Assembly (NCBI GenBank): GCA_024232965.1
Contig: JACKQF010000002.1
Location: forward strand, 186,001-250,000
Source: Verrucomicrobiaceae bacterium
GTDB taxonomy: Bacteria; Verrucomicrobiota; Verrucomicrobiia; Verrucomicrobiales; Verrucomicrobiaceae
Direction of reading: 5' to 3'
DNA: 64,000 bases
Shown: piece after piece, positions 35,202-43,070 of the stretch
How positions within the stretch are numbered: position 1 is the stretch's first letter
How the letters are laid out: each line of letters starts with the position of its first letter
Program-made: the position numbers and the translations under genes
The notes under the pieces: generated by a model
The model's input: only the letters and a program-made list of their open reading frames with translations
What the model was told of the DNA's origin: nothing
Database searches by the model: none

Positions 35202-36413
35202 CTATTCGACCTCGGGCACGCGATCGTTGACGGAGGATTTTTTCCAACGGCCTTCCAGCGTGTAGTTCAAATGGGGAGCATAGAGCTCCGGCTCCAGGAG
35301 GAAGGAGTCGTGGCCTTTGTCAGAGTGAACCGTGAGGTACATGGACGAGACGCCGGCGCGCTCCAGAGTGCTCACGAGCTCCGCCTGTTCTTCTGGATAA
35401 AAGCAGAAGTCGGAATCGATGCTGAAGATCAGGTAATGATGCCCAGCATCACGAGAGCGGGCGAAGAGCTCCTCATAAGTATCGACGCCTGCATCCCCCA
35501 GCGGGTCGTAGCGCAGCCACATTTCCGCAATGCGTAGGTAGGTGTTTGCATCAAAGCGTTTCACGAATTTTTTGCCCTGATGCAGCATGTAACTTTCCAC
35601 ATTGTGCCGCACACGATACCAGGAGAGCTGGTCGTCTGGCTGCACGATGTCATGCCGCGCACGACGCTCGATGGCGTCAAGGTGGACAAAGGTTTTGTGG
35701 CTGATCATGCGAGCGAGAGCGAGGCCGTACTCCGGCGCGGTGCCTTCGTAGTATTCGCCGCCGCGGAAATGCGGATCGTTTTCGATGGCCATGACCTGCT
35801 CAAACAAAGTCAGGCGTGTTAGGACAGTGGTGCGCATGCCGCTTGCAGCGGAAATGACGATCTTCACGCGATCCGGGAACATCGTCGCGGTATTGAGCGC
35901 CAAAAGCCCCCCCACCGAAGCACCCACGACCGCCTGTAGGCAATCAATGCCAAAAGAATCTACCAGCGCCATCTGGCTGCGCACGACATCCCCGCTGCGG
36001 ATGCTGGGGAAGTTTCGGCCATAGCGCAGGCCCGTGCGCGGATCGATGGAAGTCGGTCCCGTGGAGCCGTAGCAGCCTCCGAGGTAGTTCGCGCAAATGA
36101 CAAAGTAACGGTTCGTGTCCAAGGCCTTGCCTGGGCCAACATAGAGATCCCACCAGCCGCGGTGGCAATCCTCCGTCCAGCGATCCTCCGTATCTGGAAC
36201 CTCAGTGGTGACGCCAGCAGCATGCTGACTGCCAGAAAGAGCGTGATAAAGAAGGATCGCGTTGTCTTTGCGCGCGTTGAGCTTCCCGTACGTCTCGTAT
36301 GCGATGCGGGCACCCGGGAGTGCCTCTCCGGTAGAAAGCAGAAAGGGAGCGTCTTCGGACCCGAGGTCGAAGAATCCAGCATGGAAAGGAGGTAAGGGGG
36401 CAGCCTTGGGCAT
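35202..36413 (-). CDS. metX: Homoserine O-acetyltransferase (MetX family)
   Basis: The start at 36413 (MPKAAPLPPF) replaces a longer reading. The 403-residue alpha/beta-hydrolase matches MetX: GARIAYETYGKLNA, ILLYHALSGSQHAAG, DTNRYFVICANYLGGCYGST and PxxGLRYGRNFPSI. The catalytic Ser is in VVGASVGGLL near residue 165 (the usual GGSMGG reads GASVGG), the Asp is in FSIDSDFCFYPEEQ, and the His in HSDKGHDSF. It would use acetyl-CoA to make O-acetyl-L-homoserine for methionine synthesis. The 5' leader has a large inverted repeat (36441-36514), separate from any SAM riboswitch that I know. Serine O-acetyl/succinyl specificity cannot be excluded. Confidence 0.85.
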   Translation of the reverse strand: MPKAAPLPPFHAGFFDLGSEDAPFLLSTGEALPGARIAYETYGKLNARKDNAILLYHALSGSQHAAGVTTEVPDTEDRWTEDCHRGWWDLYVGPGKALDTNRYFVICANYLGGCYGSTGPTSIDPRTGLRYGRNFPSIRSGDVVRSQMALVDSFGIDCLQAVVGASVGGLLALNTATMFPDRVKIVISAASGMRTTVLTRLTLFEQVMAIENDPHFRGGEYYEGTAPEYGLALARMISHKTFVHLDAIERRARHDIVQPDDQLSWYRVRHNVESYMLHQGKKFVKRFDANTYLRIAEMWLRYDPLGDAGVDTYEELFARSRDAGHHYLIFSIDSDFCFYPEEQAELVSTLERAGVSSMYLTVHSDKGHDSFLLEPELYAPHLNYTLEGRWKKSSVNDRVPEVE

Positions 36414-36440
36414 GGGACGAGGACGAAACCACACATTATC

Positions 36441-36514
36441 GCAGGGGCAAGTTGTGGTTTGGGCCGTGGTCCACGCCGAAGATTTACACGCCCATAACAA
36501 TTCTCTGCCCCTGC
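36441..36514 (-). promoter_or_regulatory. Structured 5' leader of metX
   Basis: GCAGGGGCA (36441-36449) pairs perfectly with TGCCCCTGC (36506-36514). Inside, TGGGC-GTG and CAC-G-GCCCA complements make a second helix. The whole forms a ~74-nt hairpin ending 27 nt before the metX ATG. A further stem, GTCAC/GTGAC, lies 5' to it on the minus strand. No known SAM riboswitch consensus was recognised. Likely a regulatory leader; an unrelated DNA palindrome is the alternative. Confidence 0.45.
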
Positions 36515-36601
36515 AACATCAATGCTTAACACTGCCAAGCCAGACTCTGGGCAATGAGTCACCCAGCCGAGTGACCCAACTCAACCATCTCATCATGCCC
36601 T

Positions 36602-37903
36602 ATGAAATCGAGCACTCACGCCATTGTTGTCATCACAGCCTTTGCCATGACTAGCAGCGGCTTCGCCCAGCGCGCCGTACAACCTCCACGCCAAGGCCCC
36701 CCGCCAGGTTCCCAGCAACCGCAGGGCCCGCAGACCGGTGAGCACCCCGCTCAGCGACCTCATGATAAGCACACAACTCCACCCTTCCGCCCGGCCAATC
36801 CCCGGCAGCCAAAGCTCGGCGACCCCCTGCCCTTTCTCACGCCCAAACAGTTGGCGGACTTTTATGATGGAAAAGACGACTTTGAGCAGGAGGAAGATAT
36901 TGAAGGCGGGCTGGGGCCGATTTTCAATCGCAATGCCTGCTCCGTCTGTCACGCCCAGGGAGCCGTTGGCGGCGGTAGCGATGTGAACGTGACCCGCTTT
37001 GGACTGCTGGCGGATGGCGTCTTTGATCCGCTGGAAGATCTCGGCGGATCCTTGATGCAGGATAGTTCCATCCTGGGACACGGGATCGAGATCGTGCCCC
37101 CGATCGCCAACGTCACGGCGCAGCGCAACTCCACGCCACTGTTTGGGCTCGGCCTCATCGAGGCCATCCCGGATGCAACCATCCTGCACGGGGTGAAGAA
37201 GCGGAACCCAGATGGCGTCGTGGGTAAACCCGCGATGATCCACGATGTGGCGACCGACAAAGAACGCGTCGGCCGCTTTGGCTGGAAGGCCCAACAGGCG
37301 CATCTGCTCTCCTTTGCGGCGGATGCGTATGTCAATGAGATGGGCATCACGAGCAGACTCTTCCCGACAGAAAATGCGCCCAATGGGAACCTGGAACTTC
37401 TGGCACAACTCGACACCATTGCAGACCCCGAGGACACGACCGACCCAGTCACCGGCAAGGCGGACATCGACCGCGCGGCAGACTTCATGCGCCTGCTAGC
37501 GCCAGCACCACGAGTGAAGCCCACACGCGCCACGCAGTTGGGCGGTGTGCTTTTTCGGAAGATCCAGTGCACTGCCTGCCACACCCCACGCATGATCACC
37601 GGGCCGAGTCCGGTCCGTTCATTGAGCCGCCGCCCCGTATGGCTCTACTCGGATCTGCTGCTACATGATATGGGCACGCTGGGTGATGGCATCGCACAGG
37701 GACCAGCCAGCACGACGGAGATGAAGACCGCACCGCTCTGGGGCCTGCGATTTACCGCACCGTATCTCCACGACGGCAGCGCAGAGACGGTGGATCAGGC
37801 GATCCTCGCCCACGACGGCGAAGCCAAGGCCGCCAGAGACCGATACGAGGCACTAACAACAGAGCAGCAGCAGCGGATTGTGGAGTTTTTGATGACTTTG
37901 TAG
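36602..37903 (+). CDS. Di-haem oxidoreductase family (thiol oxidoreductase-like)
   Basis: The 433-residue product has an N-terminal signal peptide (ends GFAQR) and two c-type haem sites: NRNACSVCHAQGAVGG near residue 112 and IQCTACHTPRM near residue 321. The spacing and the LTPxQLADFYDGKDDF opening match the di-haem cytochrome oxidoreductase family (MauG/DHOR relatives). LRFTAPYLHDGSAETV near the end is the conserved C-terminal haem-pocket piece. It would be periplasmic and transfer electrons between small thiol or peroxide substrates and the chain; the actual substrate is unknown. Its start faces metX divergently across the leader. Confidence 0.85.
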   Translation: MKSSTHAIVVITAFAMTSSGFAQRAVQPPRQGPPPGSQQPQGPQTGEHPAQRPHDKHTTPPFRPANPRQPKLGDPLPFLTPKQLADFYDGKDDFEQEEDIEGGLGPIFNRNACSVCHAQGAVGGGSDVNVTRFGLLADGVFDPLEDLGGSLMQDSSILGHGIEIVPPIANVTAQRNSTPLFGLGLIEAIPDATILHGVKKRNPDGVVGKPAMIHDVATDKERVGRFGWKAQQAHLLSFAADAYVNEMGITSRLFPTENAPNGNLELLAQLDTIADPEDTTDPVTGKADIDRAADFMRLLAPAPRVKPTRATQLGGVLFRKIQCTACHTPRMITGPSPVRSLSRRPVWLYSDLLLHDMGTLGDGIAQGPASTTEMKTAPLWGLRFTAPYLHDGSAETVDQAILAHDGEAKAARDRYEALTTEQQQRIVEFLMTL

Positions 37904-37924
37904 TGGGGGTTTGGTGGTTCGTTA

Positions 37925-37968
37925 GACTTCAACCGTTCGACAGGTGCTCCCTGCGGACGGTTGGAGTC
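37925..37968. repeat. Palindromic element between haem protein and proS
   Basis: GACTTCAACCGT (37925-37936) and ACGGTTGGAGTC (37957-37968) form a 12-bp arm with one G-T pair, and CAGG/CCTG pair inside the loop. The element is 56 bp before proS. It could be a terminator without a T-run or a dispersed palindrome; no second copy was seen in this window. Confidence 0.5.
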
Positions 37969-38023
37969 GATACGAAGACCTCAATTGACCAATTCAGGAA
38001 ACGCCATACCTTGAGGGCTCCCC

Positions 38024-39559
38024 ATGAGCCAAGCCCCATCCGCCATCCAACCCCGTCGCGAAGAAGATTTTCCCGAGTGGTACCAGCAAGTCATCCGCGC
38101 CGCCGATATGGCGGAGAACTCGGAGGTGCGTGGCTGCATGGTCATCAAACCGTGGGGTTATGGGCTCTGGGAAAACATCCAGAAGCAACTGGACGTGAAG
38201 TTCAAAGAGACCGGCCACGTCAATGCCTACTTCCCCCTGCTGATCCCCCTGAGCTACCTGGAAAAGGAAGCCCAGCACGCCGAAGGATTTGCCACCGAAT
38301 GCGCCGTCGTTACCCATCACCGCCTGGAAGCCCAAAAGCAGCCAGACGGCACCACGAAGATGATCCCGACGGGCGAGTTGGCGGAGCCTTACGTCATCCG
38401 GCCAACATCTGAGACCATTATCGGCGCTGCCTTTGCCCGCTGGGTGGAAAGTTATCGCGATCTGCCACTGCTAATCAATCAGTGGGCCAACGTCATGCGC
38501 TGGGAGATGCGTCCACGCCTGTTTTTGCGCACCGCAGAGTTCCTCTGGCAGGAAGGCCATACCGCCCACGAAACGGAGGAAGAAGCCATCGCTGAAACCA
38601 AAACCATGCACCAAGTGTATGCGGAGTTTTTGCGCAATCACCTCGCCATTCCAGCGATCCCTGGAGAGAAGACCGAGAACGAGCGCTTCCCTGGTGCCGT
38701 GAATACCTACACGGTCGAGGCCATGGTCCAGGACCGCAAGGCCATCCAAGCGGGTACCAGCCACTTCTTGGGACAAAACTTTGCCAAAGCCGCCGGCATT
38801 CAGTTCCTCGGCCGCGATAACTCCCGCCAATTCGCCTACACCACGAGTTGGGGCGTCAGCACCCGCCTGATCGGCACCATGATCATGGCCCATGCCGATG
38901 ATGATGGCATGATCCTGCCACCCCGCGTGGCACCGAACCAGATCGTGATCCTGCCCGTCACGCCCAAGCCAGATACCCGCCAGGAAGTCATCGACGCCTG
39001 CGAGGCGCTGGCAAAGACCCTGCGCACCCATTCCTTCGGCAACGAGCCCCTCCGCGTCCACGTCGATAAGCGCGATATTCCTGGCGGCGCTCGCAACTGG
39101 GAATGGATCAAAAAAGGCGTGCCGCTGCGCATCGAACTTGGTCCCCGCGACATCACCAGCCGCAGCCTCGCGGTCAGCCGACGCGATGTCGGGCCGAAGG
39201 GCAAGGAGATCATGGCGAAGGAAGACTTCCTCCAAGGAGTGACAGAACTGCTGCAAGACATCCAAGACGCACTGCTCAAGCGCGCCACGGAATTGCGCGA
39301 CCAACACACTCAAAAGCTCAATACGCTGGAAGAGTTTAAGGCCTTCTTCACCCCGAAGAACGCCGACAAGCCGGAAGCTCACGGCGGGTTTGCCCTCATG
39401 CACTGGGCAGGCAGCAACGAAGACGAAGAAACGCTGGCCAAAGACATGAAGGTGACCATCCGCTGCATCCCTATGGGGGATGAATATGCGGAAGAAGGCA
39501 CCTGCTTCCTGACCGGCAAGCCCAGCTCCCGCCGGGTAGTATTCGCCAAGTCCTACTAG
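38024..39559 (+). CDS. proS: Prolyl-tRNA synthetase, archaeal/eukaryotic-type
   Basis: A 511-residue class II synthetase lacking the bacterial editing insertion. Motif 1 region reads GCMVIKPWGYGLWENI, motif 2 WANVMRWEMRPRLFLRTAEFLWQEGHTAH, motif 3 region TSWGVSTRLIGTMIMAHADDDG. The anticodon-binding domain follows, with ITSRSLAVSRRDVGPKGK, and a short extra C-terminal domain ending FAKSY, which is the hallmark of the eukaryote/archaea-like form. It charges tRNA-Pro. All motif residues look intact. Its neighbours are unrelated, so it is a single-gene unit. Confidence 0.95.
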   Translation: MSQAPSAIQPRREEDFPEWYQQVIRAADMAENSEVRGCMVIKPWGYGLWENIQKQLDVKFKETGHVNAYFPLLIPLSYLEKEAQHAEGFATECAVVTHHRLEAQKQPDGTTKMIPTGELAEPYVIRPTSETIIGAAFARWVESYRDLPLLINQWANVMRWEMRPRLFLRTAEFLWQEGHTAHETEEEAIAETKTMHQVYAEFLRNHLAIPAIPGEKTENERFPGAVNTYTVEAMVQDRKAIQAGTSHFLGQNFAKAAGIQFLGRDNSRQFAYTTSWGVSTRLIGTMIMAHADDDGMILPPRVAPNQIVILPVTPKPDTRQEVIDACEALAKTLRTHSFGNEPLRVHVDKRDIPGGARNWEWIKKGVPLRIELGPRDITSRSLAVSRRDVGPKGKEIMAKEDFLQGVTELLQDIQDALLKRATELRDQHTQKLNTLEEFKAFFTPKNADKPEAHGGFALMHWAGSNEDEETLAKDMKVTIRCIPMGDEYAEEGTCFLTGKPSSRRVVFAKSY

Positions 39560-39659
39560 ACCGCTGGCACCAGCAACGAACTTCCTGCGTGGGGAAGGAT
39601 CAGTGTTTCCCATCAAAGCCTTGGGCGTGAATACTCATGCCCTGCCAACACTGTATGAC

Positions 39660-39752
39660 CATTGAGTTAAAACATGTTTTTTATCTTTATTATGAAAATT
39701 ATATTGAAGTGCTTTGTAATTCTGCTACCTTTGTCAGGAATTTGTTAATGCT
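39660..39752 (+). promoter_or_regulatory. AT-rich upstream region of the PEP-CTERM gene
   Basis: This 93-bp segment is far more AT-rich than the window and holds a perfect 12-base palindrome AAAACATGTTTT (39669-39680), plus a TTGAAG at 39704-39709 that could act as a -35 box; its -10 partner is poor. Likely promoter/operator DNA. Confidence 0.35.
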
Positions 39753-40520
39753 ATGACCTCACCCACTCAACTCCTCACCAAGCTCGCCTGTGCCGGCCTC
39801 CTCTTTGCCTGCTCGGCAACGTCCCAGGCCCGCCAAGTGGCCTGGGGTAGCTCAGTGGAGGACAATCTCTTTGATAGTTCTGGCAGTATCGCCAACGGCA
39901 ATTTCAGGCTGGATTCATCGTTTTCATTCGAAATCGGCGTTTTCGCCAATGGCTTTACCCCCACTTCGTCAAACCTCAGCGACTGGGAAGCTAACTGGCT
40001 GGTGTTTGACGCCGCCAATACCTCCATCGTCGACAGTTGGACCCCAGAACTCGGCTACTTCAGTGGGGTAGCAAACCTCAATTCCAACGGGACGTCCGGC
40101 AGTGCTTCCGCTAGCCCAACAAGTATTTTCACCCAAAACCAAGTCGGCTATCTCTGGGTCTTCAATGACAAGGCGATCGCTTCCACCTCTGAATGGGCGC
40201 TTGTTACTGACCTGATCAGCGCCGGAAACGTGGGTGACGCATGGAGAATGCCCGACCCAAACGACCAAATCAGCACTGACCTATTTTGGGCGCTCCAGGA
40301 TGCCGATACGGTAATCTTTGGCGGACTCAACGATGTCCAAGGCCCAGGTGCCTATACCAACGATCCCGCTAACGACCCAGGCATCGTGCCAGTAGCGGGC
40401 ACCGGCGTCATTTACTCCCTACAGACTCACGCTGTCCCCGAACCAGGGAGTGCCCTTTTCCTCGCATCCGCAGGCTTCTTCTGGATGCTTCGCAAACGCC
40501 GTTACAAAAGGATGAGCTAG
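39753..40520 (+). CDS. PEP-CTERM sorting-domain protein
   Basis: A 255-residue secreted protein with a signal peptide (ends ATSQA). It ends with VPEPGSALFLASAGFF followed by a hydrophobic segment and the basic cluster RKRRYKRMS, the PEP-CTERM sorting signal recognised and cleaved by an exosortase. The body is Asn/Ser-rich and beta-like with no named domain. The gene has an unusually AT-rich upstream region. No exosortase gene lies in the window. Probably an exopolysaccharide-associated surface protein. Confidence 0.85.
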   Translation: MTSPTQLLTKLACAGLLFACSATSQARQVAWGSSVEDNLFDSSGSIANGNFRLDSSFSFEIGVFANGFTPTSSNLSDWEANWLVFDAANTSIVDSWTPELGYFSGVANLNSNGTSGSASASPTSIFTQNQVGYLWVFNDKAIASTSEWALVTDLISAGNVGDAWRMPDPNDQISTDLFWALQDADTVIFGGLNDVQGPGAYTNDPANDPGIVPVAGTGVIYSLQTHAVPEPGSALFLASAGFFWMLRKRRYKRMS

Positions 40521-40578
40521 TTTTGCGAGAGAAAAAATTCCGGTGGCTTGAGAGAGAAGCACCCGGTGTGTGGTGAAA

Positions 40579-40609
40579 GCAGCCTCCAGGGTTCGTCCCT
40601 GGGGGCTGC
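40579..40609. terminator. Bidirectional terminator between convergent genes
   Basis: GCAGCCTCCAGGG (40579-40591) pairs with CCCTGGGGGCTGC (40597-40609) with a 5-base loop TTCGT and one G-T pair. It is followed by GACGCTTTTAG on the plus strand, a short T-run, and lies between the convergent PEP-CTERM and pseudokinase genes. Confidence 0.75.
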
Positions 40610-40625
40610 GACGCTTTTAGAGGGG

Positions 40626-42866
40626 TCACTTCTGCGCATCAAAGAGCTCCTTCAACTGACTAGCTGGAGGCGGCCGTAGAGTCAGAGCTTCACCGCCGCT
40701 TGTTCCGGCAGCGTCTGGCACGCCAGTGGGCACCACGACAGGGGGGATTTCTACGCCGGGCTTGTCATCATCGTCCACAACCACAGCTTTAGGCGGAGCC
40801 GCCACAGGCGGTGCCACCACGACCGGGACCTTTCCTGGCACCCCAGTTTCAGTCCCACGGAGTTTTTGCCACAGTGCGTGCCCCGAAAAATGGGCCGCCA
40901 CAGCGCCACAAAGCATCGATGCGCCAAGGAAGACAGCCGCTTTCAGCCACATCGGAACGTTATCGGTGCCTCCCAAATCCAGGTCGTCTGGCAACACTCC
41001 ATCCGCTCCCATGCCACGCTGTGCCCAATCAGGCTCATCCGGCGGCCGGGCATCCCCGCCCCCTTGGAAGAGCAACTCCGCAAAGCCTATGGTCGGCTTT
41101 TCAGTCACGGCAGACAGCCCAGAGGTCAAGGCACCACCCGCGGGCACCCGCACAGATTCTGGTGGCGGGATCGGCGTAGGTTCAGCCTTCTTGCGACCAC
41201 CCTTCGGAGTCCGTGGAGGGCTAATTTCGGTCACCAACGGCACCGGCGTCGGCTTGACCAAGTCATAGTGATGAACAATCCGCGCATAGCGCGAGAGAAA
41301 ATCCGACCGCGCCACTGGGCTGCCGTTGCGGGCTTTGTCGATCTCGTCCTCCAGGAGGCGCACCACCGTTTCACGCTCACGGCCGCTAGCTACCTCATCG
41401 ATCCGAACGCCAGCGGGACTCTCGATACCGAGCAGAAACTTCCCCGCTGCTGCCATCCAGCCGCCGTGCCAAAGATTCGTCACGCCTGGAGGCGGTGGCA
41501 GCAGCACACTCGGGTCAGTGCCCCGACAAGACATTCCCGCCAGACATGGGTGCGTGCGCAGCATGACGGAAAAGGCAGGCCACTCGTTGAGCTTAGACTC
41601 CAGCAACCGAGCCGTGCGAGGGTCTTCCCGCCCAAAGCCGGTCATCAAGAAAATATCCTCAAGCCGCAGTTTGCGGACGGGTAGTTGGGAGGCATCCAAC
41701 TGCATCAGTGCCGAATCCAACCCAGCGAGCACGAGATAGGCCTCCTGCACCTCAAGTGCGCGCCTTTCACGCAGCACATCTGCAAGGCTGATCCCTTCGA
41801 CCACCTCCTCCGCTAGGCAGGTGATCTCATCAGTCTCATTGACCAAGGCTAGGGAAACGAGGCTGCCAAACTCCCGCTTCTTCGCGATCTTCAGCGTCTG
41901 CTTGTCCGCATCGAGCACGCGCTCCCCACAGACCCGTTGTGGGGGAACCTGCTCTACCAGCACGGGCCGACCCGCCTTGGTCAGCGTGCCACGCATGCTG
42001 TAGGGGTTCGACATGTCCAGACGCTGGCTCTGGATGCGGACCAAGTTCACCACACCGCGCGCCACCTCTTGATACGATGCCAGCAGTGGGGCAATCAAGG
42101 CGCGGGGCTTTTGAGCGGTCGGAATCTCGCCAGAGAGATGATCCGGGGCGAGCTTGCTCAGCGAATTCCGCAACTCCTGCATCTGCGTGATAGAGGAAGG
42201 GGACGCAGCGATGAGGCATGCACCGAGGAGTTCCGCAAAGTCTGCCGCAGGCAAAGGATGATCTGGCAGCATCGGGCCACCGCCGGCCTGCTCTAGCAAA
42301 AAGGTGCGGAGAAATTTGCCCTGCTTATCGAAGGCAGACTTCAGCGTGCGGCTCTTGCCCGTATTTCCAGACGTGCCCAGCACCACCTTGTAGTCCGCCA
42401 CCATCGCGACCAGCGACTGCGGTCCCACCTGCACCACGCGGAGAACATCCAGCGGATTGTCAGGATAAAAATCGCCACGCTCGCAGATCGCACACGAGGC
42501 CTCCAGGGCGCGGCAGGCCAGCATCACCGCCATCCAGCCGGGGATATCCTGCTGCCGATTCAGGTAAGAGCGGAGGGGTTCGCCATCCACATTCGAAGTG
42601 ATGTAGAATGGATTCCCGTCGTCCTCACCAAAGTCCACGATGCGTGCCAGCAGCGGATGACCGTCCCGTTGCAACTTCCGGCAACCGTCCTCAAACGCAG
42701 CGCGCTGCGTCAGCGGCTGGAGGAGAACGTGGCAGTGCACAAAATCCATGCGCACCGTATCAAACGCCAGCACAACGACCTGTTCGGCGCTGCGCACGAG
42801 CTCGACATTATTGCCGTCCGAATCTTGGACGATCCGATAATGTCTGAATTGATTCGGCTCCGACAT
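40626..42866 (-). CDS. Double protein-kinase-like (pseudokinase) membrane protein
   Basis: Start 42866 gives a 746-residue protein. Two kinase-like modules can be seen: one at about 15-230 (GNPFYITSNVDGEPLRSYL resembling the hinge, FYPDNPLDVLRV where HRD would be, MVADYKVV for DFG) and one at about 290-450 (CGERVLDADKQTLKIAKKR, then LPVRKLRLEDIFLM for HRDLKPENI). Neither has a complete HRD or DFG, so both look catalytically dead. A single membrane helix lies around residue 640-665 (AAVFLGASMLCGAVAAHF), with Pro-rich segments on both sides. It may be a regulatory or scaffold protein controlling surface assembly. An active kinase is less likely. Confidence 0.65.
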   Translation of the reverse strand: MSEPNQFRHYRIVQDSDGNNVELVRSAEQVVVLAFDTVRMDFVHCHVLLQPLTQRAAFEDGCRKLQRDGHPLLARIVDFGEDDGNPFYITSNVDGEPLRSYLNRQQDIPGWMAVMLACRALEASCAICERGDFYPDNPLDVLRVVQVGPQSLVAMVADYKVVLGTSGNTGKSRTLKSAFDKQGKFLRTFLLEQAGGGPMLPDHPLPAADFAELLGACLIAASPSSITQMQELRNSLSKLAPDHLSGEIPTAQKPRALIAPLLASYQEVARGVVNLVRIQSQRLDMSNPYSMRGTLTKAGRPVLVEQVPPQRVCGERVLDADKQTLKIAKKREFGSLVSLALVNETDEITCLAEEVVEGISLADVLRERRALEVQEAYLVLAGLDSALMQLDASQLPVRKLRLEDIFLMTGFGREDPRTARLLESKLNEWPAFSVMLRTHPCLAGMSCRGTDPSVLLPPPPGVTNLWHGGWMAAAGKFLLGIESPAGVRIDEVASGRERETVVRLLEDEIDKARNGSPVARSDFLSRYARIVHHYDLVKPTPVPLVTEISPPRTPKGGRKKAEPTPIPPPESVRVPAGGALTSGLSAVTEKPTIGFAELLFQGGGDARPPDEPDWAQRGMGADGVLPDDLDLGGTDNVPMWLKAAVFLGASMLCGAVAAHFSGHALWQKLRGTETGVPGKVPVVVAPPVAAPPKAVVVDDDDKPGVEIPPVVVPTGVPDAAGTSGGEALTLRPPPASQLKELFDAQK

Positions 42867-42975
42867 GACAAAAAATAACCTTCCGCTGACGACCTGAGGA
42901 TAAAAAGAATGGGACCTCAATAAGTCCTCATCCCGGACCACATTTCAAGAACGGAATACCAGGATTCATTGAGTC

Positions 42976-43010
42976 AAAAAAAGAAGGCGGCTGGGAAAAA
43001 CCCAACCGCC
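42976..43010 (-). terminator. Rho-independent terminator of the Gfo/Idh/MocA gene
   Basis: On the minus strand, GGCGGTTGGG and CCCAGCCGCC (42986-42995 and 43001-43010 on the plus strand) form a 10-bp stem with one G-T pair and a 5-base T loop, followed by TTCTTTTTTT. Good intrinsic terminator for the gene ending at 43071. Confidence 0.85.
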
Positions 43011-43070
43011 CACAAGAAGCAGCACCCAGACCAATCTCTGGAAAGAGTGGTCCGGGCTGTAATGCCTCAC

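Noticed and set aside
36414..36601. SAM-I or SAM-II riboswitch
   Set aside because: I could not find their conserved cores; only a strong hairpin is supported.
38471..39616. 381-codon minus-strand frame opposite proS
   Set aside because: Antisense to conserved synthetase motifs; no independent evidence.
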